In this document: positions 17,912 to 25,048 of the stretch, piece by piece | Layout: every line of letters begins with the position of its first letter | Numbering within the stretch: the first letter of the stretch is position 1 | Source: Actinoplanes lobatus | GTDB lineage: Bacteria > Actinomycetota > Actinomycetes > Mycobacteriales > Micromonosporaceae | Assembly: GCF_014205215.1 (NCBI RefSeq) | Contig: NZ_JACHNC010000001.1 | Span: forward strand, 6,072,501-6,136,500 | Length of the DNA: 64,000 nucleotides | Direction: 5' to 3' | The notes under the pieces: generated by a model | The model's input: the letters and a program-made list of their open reading frames with translations, nothing else | What the model was told of the DNA's origin: nothing | Database searches by the model: none | Program-made: the position numbers and the translations under genes

Positions 17912-18382
17912 ATGCTGGTCGACGGCTCCTTCGAGGTTCCGGCGTCATACACCGCCGGTGGACTGCGGCTCGAACTGCTCGGCCCCCGCCACAACGAGGC
18001 GGACCACGCGGCCTGGACGTCGAGCATCGACCACATCCGGTCGACCCCCGGATTCGACCGTGGCTGGCCGCCCGTGGGCGGGATGACGCTCGCCGAGAAC
18101 CTGGCCGACCTGGAGAGCCACGCCGACCGGTCGGCCCGCCGGGTGGACTTCGCGTACTCGGTCCTCGACCCCACCACCGGCGATGTGGTCGGTTGCGTCT
18201 ACCTCAAGCCCACGGCGGCCGGCGAGATCCAGGCGACCTCCTGGGTTTCCGCCACCCACGCCCACCTGGACGGTCCACTGACCGACATCGTGGGCACATG
18301 GCTGCGCGAGTCGTGGCCGTTCGAGACCGTCCACTACCGCACGGGCCGCACTCCGATCACCATCCGCGGAAATCCCGGCTGA
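17912..18382 (+). CDS. GNAT-family N-acetyltransferase
   Basis: This 156-residue protein is of the GNAT fold: LRLELLGPRHNEADHAAW at the start, a central strand FAYSVLDPTTGDVVGCVYL typical of the acetyl-CoA-side sheet, then a C-terminal helix and strand (WLRESWPFETVHYRTGR). The substrate cannot be inferred. It starts 10 bases after the zinc-ribbon gene and no other partner is obvious. Confidence 0.75.
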   Translation: MLVDGSFEVPASYTAGGLRLELLGPRHNEADHAAWTSSIDHIRSTPGFDRGWPPVGGMTLAENLADLESHADRSARRVDFAYSVLDPTTGDVVGCVYLKPTAAGEIQATSWVSATHAHLDGPLTDIVGTWLRESWPFETVHYRTGRTPITIRGNPG

Positions 18383-18502
18383 CCCGGTTCCCGCAGCCTG
18401 CCCACCCGGCTGCGCCGCTCCCCGACCTGGGACCAAGGCCGCGGGACGCCGCACCACGCCCGGACCAGCGCCGCCACCCACCTCAATGGCAGACCCCGCA
18501 GG

Positions 18503-20044
18503 TCACAGGGCGGCGAGGAAGCGGTTGACCTGGCGGTGGCTGGTGAAGCGCAGGTAGCGGGCGTCTCGGCCGTGTTCGGCGATGAGAGCCTCGACGCGGG
18601 GGCGCATCGTGCGGCGGTAGCGGATCACGTACCTGAGGAAGGGCAGGGTGATCCGGTGCCGGCCGCGGCGCCGGGCGATGCCCCACAGGCAGGTGTGTGC
18701 GGGCAGATCGAGGAGGATGACCGTGTCGGCGCGGGTCAGGCGGATCGGTAGCGTCGACGCGTAGTTGCCGTCGATGATCCACCAGTCGGCGGCCACCAGG
18801 TCGCGCTGCGTCGCGGCGAATTCTCCGGCGGGGGCCGGGTTCCAGTCATCGTCGTAGTAGCGGTCGTCCAGGTGGGTGACGGGGAGACCGAGCCGGTCGG
18901 CGAGCTGCCGGGCGAGGTGGCTCTTGCCGGCGCCGCCGCAGCCGAGGATCGCGATGCGCTGCATCGGTGTCGATGTGTCCTCGTGTTCCGCCGGGCCGGG
19001 GGACAGGAGACTGTCGACGATCCGCAGGTAGGCGTCCACCTGCCCGGACGGGGCCAGGCTGGGCGGATCCGTGTGGCTGAACGTGGATACGATCCGCTCG
19101 GCCAACCGGAAGTCGCCATCGTCGGCGAGCGCCGCGGCGAGCTCGACCATCGCGTGTCTGCGCCAGAACCGGTCGTCCATCGAGGAGAGCAGGTGGCGGG
19201 CCCGGTTCTGGGCGCCGGTCCGGGCGTACGCCGCCACCAGGAACCTCTGGGCGCTACCGCGGATGTTGTCGTTGGTTGCCGCGGCGATCAAGGGCTCGGC
19301 CCGCCCGGCCAGTTCCATGGCCCGTTCCGTGGCGTCGAGGTGGCTGAACATCGCGGCCACGTGCGCGTAGCCGTCGGGCTGCTGGTCGGCGCTGAGGTCG
19401 GGCAGAAGCAGCGCGGCCTCCTCGGCCACCTCCAGGGCGTCCGCCACGCGGTCTTGGCCCAGCAGGGTGTACCCGATCAACATTCGGACGGTGACCGGGT
19501 CCTCCAGCGAAGGGGTGTCGCGGGTGAGTTGTGCGGCCTCGTCGGTGAGGCGGGCGGCGTCGTGTGGTTCGACCACGCTGGGCGGCTGATCTAGCTGGGC
19601 GCATTGGGCGAGCGACAGCAGCGCGCGGATCCGCGCCAACGGATCGGGGAGGGACCGGGCGAGTTCCTCGGCGGGGCCGAGGTGGCCGAGGAACGTGATG
19701 ATCGTGGCCAGCTCAACTTGCGCGATCATGGCAAGACTGGCGTGTTCGATGGTGGGAATCAGCTTCCGAGCCCTGCGCATGTGACGTCTTACCCGGTCCA
19801 GGGCGCCGACCCGGGCGTACGCGTTGGCCATTGCCAGGTGGTGAAGGGGATCGTTCGCCCCGGCCCTGGCGCCGGCCGCCGTGGCGGTGGCGGTGGCACG
19901 TTCCAGGTCGCCGAGCCGGGTCCAGGCGCAGGTCACCGCCACCAGGTAGCGGGGGCCCCACGGAGACGCGTCGAGGGATCGGGCCAACTGCTCGGCGCGG
20001 TCGGTCAGCGCCCGGGCCCGTGCCAAACGGCGGGATGCGGTCAA
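18503..20044 (-). CDS. TPR-domain protein fused to a FlaR/adenylate-kinase-like P-loop domain
   Basis: This 513-residue protein has two parts. Residues 1-340 are tandem helical hairpins of TPR type (repeats such as WTRLGDLERATATATAAGAR and NAYARVGALDRVRRHMRRAR). Residues 361-513 are a complete 'topology modulation' P-loop kinase: Walker A GCGGAGKS at about 368-375, LDDRYYDDDW, and WWIIDGNYASTLPIRL with DTVILLDLP, as in FlaR-like proteins that normally stand alone at about 170 residues. An internal ATG at 18964 begins this domain but has no ribosome site, so a fusion is more likely. The start is TTG with GAGGGAG upstream. It lies 51 bases after the S26 peptidase gene but seems unrelated to the peptide system. 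Confidence 0.75.
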   Translation of the reverse strand: MTASRRLARARALTDRAEQLARSLDASPWGPRYLVAVTCAWTRLGDLERATATATAAGARAGANDPLHHLAMANAYARVGALDRVRRHMRRARKLIPTIEHASLAMIAQVELATIITFLGHLGPAEELARSLPDPLARIRALLSLAQCAQLDQPPSVVEPHDAARLTDEAAQLTRDTPSLEDPVTVRMLIGYTLLGQDRVADALEVAEEAALLLPDLSADQQPDGYAHVAAMFSHLDATERAMELAGRAEPLIAAATNDNIRGSAQRFLVAAYARTGAQNRARHLLSSMDDRFWRRHAMVELAAALADDGDFRLAERIVSTFSHTDPPSLAPSGQVDAYLRIVDSLLSPGPAEHEDTSTPMQRIAILGCGGAGKSHLARQLADRLGLPVTHLDDRYYDDDWNPAPAGEFAATQRDLVAADWWIIDGNYASTLPIRLTRADTVILLDLPAHTCLWGIARRRGRHRITLPFLRYVIRYRRTMRPRVEALIAEHGRDARYLRFTSHRQVNRFLAAL

Positions 20045-20095
20045 CCGGCGGGTCTCCCTCGGGAGTCGGTGCGGCGTGATCCGAGGGTATCCGGG

Positions 20096-20512
20096 TCATC
20101 CGGCCGAGCGCAGCCGTCCCATCACGACGCCGGCCACGTCGGTCAGCGGGATGAAACCCCAGACGCGCGAGTCGATGCTCTCCGGATGGTCGCCGAGCAG
20201 CACGCCCATCCCGGGCGGCACGGTGCGGCCGGCGTGCGCCACCGACTCCGGCGCCGGGTCGCCCGGGAGTGCGGCCAGCCTCTTCACCAGCCACGTCGTC
20301 ACGTAGGCGCCGTGGCGGCGGTCGCCGTCGGGGTGGTGGGCGATCACCACGTCGCCGCGCCGAAGCCGGCGGGTACGGCGTACCAGAAGGCGGTCTCCGG
20401 GGTTGAAGGCCGGCGACATGCTGTCGCCGACGACGTCGATGAGCAGCAGCCGCCGCCGCGCCAGGGCGAGCCCGCCGATGGCCGCGAGCATGGCCAGAAT
20501 GCCACCCACCAT
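20096..20512 (-). CDS. S26 family signal peptidase (type I-like), peptide-cluster protease
   Basis: This 138-residue membrane-anchored serine protease has an N-terminal hydrophobic helix (residues 1-18) followed by RRR. The catalytic Ser is S31 in GDSMSP and the general-base Lys is K77 in VKRLAALPGD. The box near the C-terminus reads LLGDHPESIDSR, with His where Asn is usual. It is shorter than housekeeping LepB. It lies 65 bases after the Cys-rich peptide gene on the same strand, and the peptide has an Ala-Ser-Ala motif before its first Cys, an ideal S26 (AXA) cut. A dedicated maturation protease is therefore likely. Confidence 0.85.
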   Translation of the reverse strand: MVGGILAMLAAIGGLALARRRLLLIDVVGDSMSPAFNPGDRLLVRRTRRLRRGDVVIAHHPDGDRRHGAYVTTWLVKRLAALPGDPAPESVAHAGRTVPPGMGVLLGDHPESIDSRVWGFIPLTDVAGVVMGRLRSAG

Positions 20513-20577
20513 GCCGGTTCGGTCCCTTTCGATGGCGGGATGGTGGCCGGCCCGGCGGGACCGGCCACCCGGGAGTG

Positions 20578-20802
20578 TCAGCAGCAGCCCGCGCGTGAGC
20601 TGTAGTACGGCCCTGCGCAGCTGCGCTGCTGGGAGGCGTAACAGCGGGGCGAGCCGCTGACGATCCGGTTGTAGTAGTAGGTGCAGACGGGGCCGCCGCA
20701 GCCGATGTAGGCGAGCGTGCAGTTCGTGCACGCGGACGCCTTCGCCTTCGGCAGCATGACGCTCAGCATCTTGTCGCCCAGCCGGGCGATGGTCCTGGTC
20801 AT
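20578..20802 (-). CDS. Precursor of an eight-cysteine secreted peptide (candidate new RiPP-like product)
   Basis: This 74-residue small protein starts at the ATG at 20802, with a GAGAAGGGA site in the right place. Residues 1-24 look like a leader (MTRTIARLGDKMLSVMLPKA, then KASA): positive, weakly hydrophobic, and ending in an Ala-X-Ala motif just before Cys25. The remaining 50 residues contain all eight cysteines (25, 28, 35, 40, 54, 62, 73, 74; spacing C-x2-C-x6-C-x4-C-x13-C-x7-C-x10-CC) and many Tyr, Gly and Ser. An even number of cysteines suggests four disulfides. Neighbours supply a protease, a peptidase-less ABC exporter, a SARP activator, a membrane thioredoxin and a MauE-like redox protein. 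I do not recognise the family. Confidence 0.8.
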   Translation of the reverse strand: MTRTIARLGDKMLSVMLPKAKASACTNCTLAYIGCGGPVCTYYYNRIVSGSPRCYASQQRSCAGPYYSSRAGCC

Positions 20803-20878
20803 GCGAGTCGTTCCCTTCTCGATGAACCCGACGAGGTGTCGGCGCGGACCGAGCCTCACAACGGCCGCTAACGAGCCG

Positions 20879-21637
20879 CTAACGATGCGCTGTCGCCGAT
20901 CGGCTGCGGACGGTGTCGATCAGGTGGGCGATCCGGTGGCCCGGCGCCACGCCTAGGCCGCTGGCGAGAGTGCGGCTCAACCGGTCGTGAACCGCCAGGG
21001 CCGCCGCGATGTCGCCGCGTTCGAGATGTGCCGCCATCAGGTGCTCCCAGGCGCGTTCCCGGTACGGGGCCTGCCGCACCAGCGATTCCATGGCGTCGAT
21101 GGCGGCGGCCGGATCGCCGAGTGCCAGGTCCGCCTCGGCGAGGTCCTCCATGACCCGCCAGCGGCGTTCGTCGAGCGCGTGCGTGACACCGGCCGCCCAG
21201 GCCGACCGGAGGTCCGCGCACGCCGACGCGCCGCGCCACATCGACAGTGCCGTCCGTAGCAGTTCGGCCCGCTCCGGCAGGCCGGCGTCACGGGCCCGCC
21301 GGATCAGTTCGTCGTGCCGGACCAGGTCGGTGGTGACCCGATGCCGGCACAACACGTACCCCGGAGGTTTGGTCTGCAGGGCGTCGGCGGCGCCGAAGCC
21401 GGCGAGAGTCTGGCGCAGCGCGCAGATGTGGCCTTGCAGTTTGGTCGTGGCGGTCATCGGCGGGCGGTCGTCCCAGATGGCCTCGAGCAGTTCCGGCACG
21501 CTGAGGGTGGTGCCGAGGCCGAGGCTGAGGGCGGTCAGCAGCGCACGCCGGCCGGGTCCGCCGATGGCGGTCATCGGGTGGCCGGCCACGGTCACCTCGA
21601 GCGGGCCGAGCAGCGACACCCGGACCGTCGCGGTCAT
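20879..21637 (-). CDS. SARP/BTAD-family transcriptional activator
   Basis: This 252-residue regulator is a minimal SARP. It has an OmpR-like winged helix (residues 1-95: VRVSLLGPLEVTVAGHPM, then LLEAIWDDRPPMTATTKLQG and HICALRQTL) and a bacterial transcriptional activation domain (about 105-245, tetratricopeptide-like, RRWRVMEDLAEADLALGDPA). SARPs activate secondary-metabolite clusters by binding short direct repeats. Its ATG overlaps the stop of the ABC exporter (ATGA), so it is made from the same transcript and is almost certainly the pathway activator of the Cys-rich peptide locus. Confidence 0.9.
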   Translation of the reverse strand: MTATVRVSLLGPLEVTVAGHPMTAIGGPGRRALLTALSLGLGTTLSVPELLEAIWDDRPPMTATTKLQGHICALRQTLAGFGAADALQTKPPGYVLCRHRVTTDLVRHDELIRRARDAGLPERAELLRTALSMWRGASACADLRSAWAAGVTHALDERRWRVMEDLAEADLALGDPAAAIDAMESLVRQAPYRERAWEHLMAAHLERGDIAAALAVHDRLSRTLASGLGVAPGHRIAHLIDTVRSRSATAHR

Positions 21638-23511
21638 GGCGTCGCCCCGGTGACGAGCACGTCGTAGCCGGACGCCTGCAACCGGAACAGTTCGGCGTAG
21701 CGGCCGTTCGCCGCCATCAGGGCGGCGTGGCCGCCCTGTTCCAGGATCCTGCCGTCGCGCAGGACCACGATCAGGTCGGCGTCCCGGACGGTGTTGAGCC
21801 GGTGCGAGACGAGCAGGCTGGCGCGGCCGTGCCGCAGCGACGACAGCCGCCGGTGGATCTCGTGTTCGGCCTCCACGTCCAGCCCGGACGACGGCTCGTC
21901 CAGGATCAGCAGGTCCGCGCCGTCGCGCAGGCAGGCCCGGGCCAGGGCCATCCGCTGCCACTGACCGCCGGACAGCACGACACCGGCGGACGGGTCGGCC
22001 TCATCGGTGAACGCCCTGGTCAGCACGGTGTCGTAGCCGCGGGGGAGGGCGCGCAGGACGTCGTCCACCCCGGCGGCGCGGGCCGCGGAAACGATGCGTT
22101 GCGGGTCGTCGGTGGCGGTCACGTCCCCGACGGCGATGTTGTCGTGGGCGGACAGCTCGTAGGACATGAAGTCCTGGAACGTCGCGGAGATCCGGGCCCG
22201 CAGCGAGGCCGGGTCCAGGCCGGTGATGTCGGCGCCGTCCCAGCGGATCACGCCCCGGGTCGGCGGGTAGAAGCCGCAGATCAGCTTGACCAGAGTGGAC
22301 TTACCCGCCCCGTTCTCGCCGACGACCGCGAGCGAGGCGCCGTACGGGACGGTCAGCGTGACGCCGCGCAGTACCCAGTCGTGGTCGGGGGAGTAGCGGA
22401 ACCAGACGTCGTCGAGCTCCAGCCCGTGCCGCAGCGGCGGCGCCTCCGGCAGCGGTACGGCGGGCGCCCGCCCGGCGGCGGTGACGTCCACGTAGTGACC
22501 GAACATGATCATCGTTTCGCCGGCCATCGCGAGCTGCTGGACGAGACCCGAGACCGACATCTGTACGGCGGCGAGCGCCGCGATCACCACGACCAGGTCG
22601 CCTACCGTGCCGTGGCCGGCCAGCACCTGCCGCACGAAGACGGCCAGCGCGACCAGCGACACCACCCCGGTCAGCGCGGCCAGGGAACCGTCCACCCATA
22701 GGGCGATCCGGTCCTGCCGCCGCTCCTGGGACTGGGCGGCGTGCAGCTCACGCATCATCCGGCCGCGCAGGAACCCGCCGAGCCCGAACAGCCGGATCTC
22801 CTTGGCGGCGCGCATGTCGAGCAGCAGCCCGGCGTAGAACGCCTGCCGGCGGAACAGTGGCGCGGTGCGTTCCAGCATCTCGCCACGCAGCCGGGCCAGC
22901 CGGATCTGGGCGGCGAGCGTGGGGGCGGCGGCCAGGAACACCAGGGCCGCCACCGGACCGGACCAGACCACGAGGGTCGCGGCGAACGTGCCGATCGTGA
23001 TCAGTTCCTGGCCGACCCCGAGGAACATGGTGCTGAGCTGGGTCGGGGCGTACCGGCTCGCCTCGCCGGCCAGGCGCAGCCGGTCGTGGTAGCCGCTGTC
23101 CTCGAGTTCGGCGAGGCCCGGGTGCGCGGACACCGCGGTGAACAGTTCGGCCTGGGTGCGGACGAGGACCCGTCGTTCGGTCTCCCGCTCCACGTAGTGC
23201 GACACGTGCGCGATGACCGGGGTGAGCAGGCCCAGGAGGCCGAGGCCGGCGACGCCCAGGACGATCTCGGAGGTGTCGTGTGCGGACAACCCTTCGATGA
23301 TCGCCCGGGTGAACCAGGCGACCGCCACCGGCGTCAGCCCGCCCACGACCATGAGCACGATGCTGAGCCCGGCCGCCCACGGCGCCGCGCCCACGTGGAT
23401 GGCGAGCGCTCGGCGGGTCAGCGTTGCCGCGCGCCGCACGCCCGGTAGCCCGGCCGGCCGGCTCGTCGCGGTGGCTCCGGGGCCGGGTGCGGCATTCGCC
23501 AGCTCGCTCAT
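21634..23511 (-). CDS. ABC exporter (permease-ATPase fusion) of the Cys-rich peptide locus
   Basis: This 625-residue half-transporter has six membrane segments in about residues 45-335. The ATPase domain carries Walker A GENGAGKST (398-406), LSGGQWQRMALARA and Walker B LLILDEPSSGLD. It has no N-terminal C39 peptidase, so leader removal must be done by another enzyme; the S26 peptidase downstream is the obvious one. The ATG at 23511 has a perfect GGAGGT site 8-9 bases upstream, carried by a tandem-repeat element. A longer frame reading through the repeats is a side effect of the duplication. The stop overlaps the SARP start. Confidence 0.9.
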   Translation of the reverse strand: MSELANAAPGPGATATSRPAGLPGVRRAATLTRRALAIHVGAAPWAAGLSIVLMVVGGLTPVAVAWFTRAIIEGLSAHDTSEIVLGVAGLGLLGLLTPVIAHVSHYVERETERRVLVRTQAELFTAVSAHPGLAELEDSGYHDRLRLAGEASRYAPTQLSTMFLGVGQELITIGTFAATLVVWSGPVAALVFLAAAPTLAAQIRLARLRGEMLERTAPLFRRQAFYAGLLLDMRAAKEIRLFGLGGFLRGRMMRELHAAQSQERRQDRIALWVDGSLAALTGVVSLVALAVFVRQVLAGHGTVGDLVVVIAALAAVQMSVSGLVQQLAMAGETMIMFGHYVDVTAAGRAPAVPLPEAPPLRHGLELDDVWFRYSPDHDWVLRGVTLTVPYGASLAVVGENGAGKSTLVKLICGFYPPTRGVIRWDGADITGLDPASLRARISATFQDFMSYELSAHDNIAVGDVTATDDPQRIVSAARAAGVDDVLRALPRGYDTVLTRAFTDEADPSAGVVLSGGQWQRMALARACLRDGADLLILDEPSSGLDVEAEHEIHRRLSSLRHGRASLLVSHRLNTVRDADLIVVLRDGRILEQGGHAALMAANGRYAELFRLQASGYDVLVTGATP

Positions 23512-23588
23512 GACGCCACCTCCGCTGCGCTCCGGCGTCGCCATGAGTTCGAGACTGAGCTGAATGATTCGCTCGCAAGCTCGCTCAT
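23508..23588 (-). CDS. 26-codon minigene in repeat copy 1
   Basis: This frame starts MSELASESFSSV and ends in AAEVAS. Its stop overlaps the ABC exporter ATG (ATGA) and its own ATG overlaps the stop of an identical upstream minigene. It probably serves to hand ribosomes to the next gene rather than to make a functional peptide. Confidence 0.4.
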   Translation of the reverse strand: MSELASESFSSVSNSWRRRSAAEVAS

Positions 23589-23665
23589 GACGCCACCTCC
23601 GCTGCGCTCCGGCGTCGCCATGAGTTCGAGACCGAGCTGAATGATTCGCTCGCAAGCTCGCTCAT
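23585..23665 (-). CDS. 26-codon minigene in repeat copy 2
   Basis: This frame encodes the same 26 residues as the neighbouring minigene. Its ATG overlaps the stop codon of the TlpA-like gene and its stop overlaps the next minigene's ATG. A chain of four coupled frames (TlpA-like, two minigenes, ABC exporter) results. Confidence 0.4.
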   Translation of the reverse strand: MSELASESFSSVSNSWRRRSAAEVAS

Positions 23666-24186
23666 TGGCCGCCCAGTACGTCGTCCAGGCCGTGGTCTCG
23701 GTTCAGCAGGACACCGGCGTCGTCGAACAGCAGGAACGTCGGCGTCGCCTCGGCCTGGAAGACGCTCATCATGTCGCTGGTCCCGGTCTCGACGATCAGC
23801 CGCCCGGCCTTTTCGAGCCGCGGCGACAGGTCGTCGGTGTCGCCGCCGGCCACGGTCAGGACGCTGACCACGGAGATGCCCATGGCGGCCAGGTCGTCGG
23901 CGCGTGCCGCGAGCCGGTCGGCCTGGGCCGGGCAGTGGTGGCAGCCGGCCGAGAAGAATCCGATGAGCGCCTGTGTTCCGGCCAGATCGGCGTGGGACAG
24001 CCCGCCGTCCGGTGACGTGAACTCGGGCATCGGGTCACCGGGACGCATCCCGGTGTCGGGTGGTGTGGTGATCTCGATGAGCCGCTTCTCGGTCTCCCGC
24101 AGCCGCCGGATGACGGCGCCGGTCAGGACCAGATCGAGCAGGACGAGCGCGGTGAGGACAGCAACCGCTACGGACAGCAGGGCCAT
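23662..24186 (-). CDS. Membrane-anchored thioredoxin-like protein (TlpA/MauD type)
   Basis: This 174-residue protein has one N-terminal membrane helix (residues 3-27, LLSVAVAVLTALVLLDLVLT). A thioredoxin fold follows, with the active-site motif CHHC (in FFSAGCHHCPAQADRL) and the cis-Pro loop EATPTFLLF. It is expected to face the outside of the membrane and exchange disulfides. MauD plays this part for the heavily disulfide-bonded small subunit of methylamine dehydrogenase. The substrate here is most likely the eight-Cys peptide. The ATG has GGAGAG 6 bases upstream. It is 35 bases downstream of the MauE-like gene and coupled to the repeat minigenes. Confidence 0.85.
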   Translation of the reverse strand: MALLSVAVAVLTALVLLDLVLTGAVIRRLRETEKRLIEITTPPDTGMRPGDPMPEFTSPDGGLSHADLAGTQALIGFFSAGCHHCPAQADRLAARADDLAAMGISVVSVLTVAGGDTDDLSPRLEKAGRLIVETGTSDMMSVFQAEATPTFLLFDDAGVLLNRDHGLDDVLGGQ

Positions 24187-24221
24187 GGGTCTCTCCGGTG
24201 TGGTCGGTGGTTCCGGACGAG

Positions 24222-24755
24222 TCAGCGGACGGGGGTCGCTCCGCGGAAGAGCCAGACGATCTCGTCGAGCCAGGCCAGCATGGCCACGCCGATCGCCGCG
24301 ACCGCGACCGCGGCGAGGGCCTGCGGGGCGGTGATCCCGGTGAGCGGATCGGCGGGGCCGGCGAGCGTGCCGACGGCGACGGCACAGAGCAGCGCGGCGC
24401 GCAGCACGTGCCGGCGGGACACCGGGGCGCTGGATGCCCCGAAGCAGTGGCAGCCGGCCCGGGAGCCGCGCCGGACCGCCGTGGCCAGGGCGGCGGTGAA
24501 GACCGCGAACAGCGCCGCCGCCAGGGTCAGGCCCACGGTGGCGCCGGACGGCCGGAGCAGGGCCGCCACCACGATCGCCTCGGCGGCCACGGCCGCGGCG
24601 GCGACCGGACGGGCCCAGCGGCGCGGTGCCAGACCGAGATCCACGACGGCGCCGGCGAACGCGGCGAACCCGGCGCGGCTGCGCAGTTTGCTGATCAAGG
24701 AGATGGCGAGAACGCCGGTGAGCAACAGAATGCCAATGACGGTGACGACGCGCAT
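24222..24755 (-). CDS. MauE/DoxX-like redox-associated membrane protein
   Basis: This 177-residue integral membrane protein has four predicted helices (residues 3-20, 45-70, 75-95, 118-165 region). A conserved Cys pair lies in GCHCFGASSAPV between helices, the hallmark of MauE-type proteins that pass oxidising or reducing equivalents across the membrane to a partner thioredoxin. It is the first gene of the Cys-rich peptide locus and has its own predicted promoter. The ATG at 24755 has a GGGGGCC site; a longer frame from 24791 has no support. Confidence 0.82.
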   Translation of the reverse strand: MRVVTVIGILLLTGVLAISLISKLRSRAGFAAFAGAVVDLGLAPRRWARPVAAAAVAAEAIVVAALLRPSGATVGLTLAAALFAVFTAALATAVRRGSRAGCHCFGASSAPVSRRHVLRAALLCAVAVGTLAGPADPLTGITAPQALAAVAVAAIGVAMLAWLDEIVWLFRGATPVR

Positions 24756-24810
24756 GAGGCCCCCGATGACCGCGTGTCGATGTCTTAACAAGTACGAATC
24801 AACGGTTAGG

Positions 24811-24840
24811 AAACTACGTCCCTCGATCGACGCTAGTCAA
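24811..24840 (-). promoter_or_regulatory. Predicted promoter of the Cys-rich peptide operon
   Basis: On the minus strand TTGACT (24835-24840) and TAGTTT (24811-24816) are 18 bases apart, about 55 bases before the MauE-like ATG. No other good promoter is seen before the six genes. Confidence 0.5.
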
Positions 24841-24868
24841 CCGCTTCGGTGAAGATTCCGGTATTCCA

Positions 24869-24882
24869 TGTGAGCGCTCACA
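24869..24882. promoter_or_regulatory. Perfect 14-bp LacI-family palindrome
   Basis: TGTGAGCGCTCACA is a perfect palindrome matching the core of the ideal lac operator. It lies in the intergenic region between the MauE-like gene and the histidine kinase, about 30 bases upstream of the -35 box of the peptide operon. A LacI/GalR-family regulator probably binds here; none is encoded in the window. Confidence 0.6.
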
Positions 24883-25048
24883 GGCGTACGACGGTCGTTG
24901 ATCTTCCTAGTCGCAGCGGATGAGCGAGCCGAAAGGTTTGATCTAGGCGTTCCGTTGTTAGCGCGTCACTCGGCCGGAAAGTCTGCTGAAACAATCGCGT
25001 CCCGATCCGTTTTCCAGCCATTCCGTGGGCGCCGGTAGCCTTGGTCCC

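Larger units (their letters stand above)
23501..23665 (-). repeat. 77-bp tandem repeat that duplicates a gene start (2 copies plus 11 bases)
   Basis: Copy 1 is 23501-23577 and copy 2 is 23578-23654, followed by the first 11 bases of a third (23655-23665). The copies differ at one visible base. Read on the minus strand, each unit begins at ATGAGCGAGCT and ends with a GGAGGT ribosome site just before the next ATGA. A related, internally shortened element occurs between metX and metY at 32188-32242. Confidence 0.9.

Noticed and set aside
18503..18964. Separate FlaR-like kinase gene starting at 18964
   Set aside because: The internal ATG has no ribosome site or leaderless promoter, and the frame is continuous with the TPR part.
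23545..23560. tRNA T-loop-like GTTCGAGAC
   Set aside because: No acceptor stem or anticodon arm can be built around it, and it repeats as part of the 77-bp element.
23508..23655. N-terminal extension of the ABC exporter reading through the repeats
   Set aside because: The frame through the repeats gives an Arg/His-rich peptide from non-start sequence. The ATG at 23511 has a perfect ribosome site and fits exporter length.
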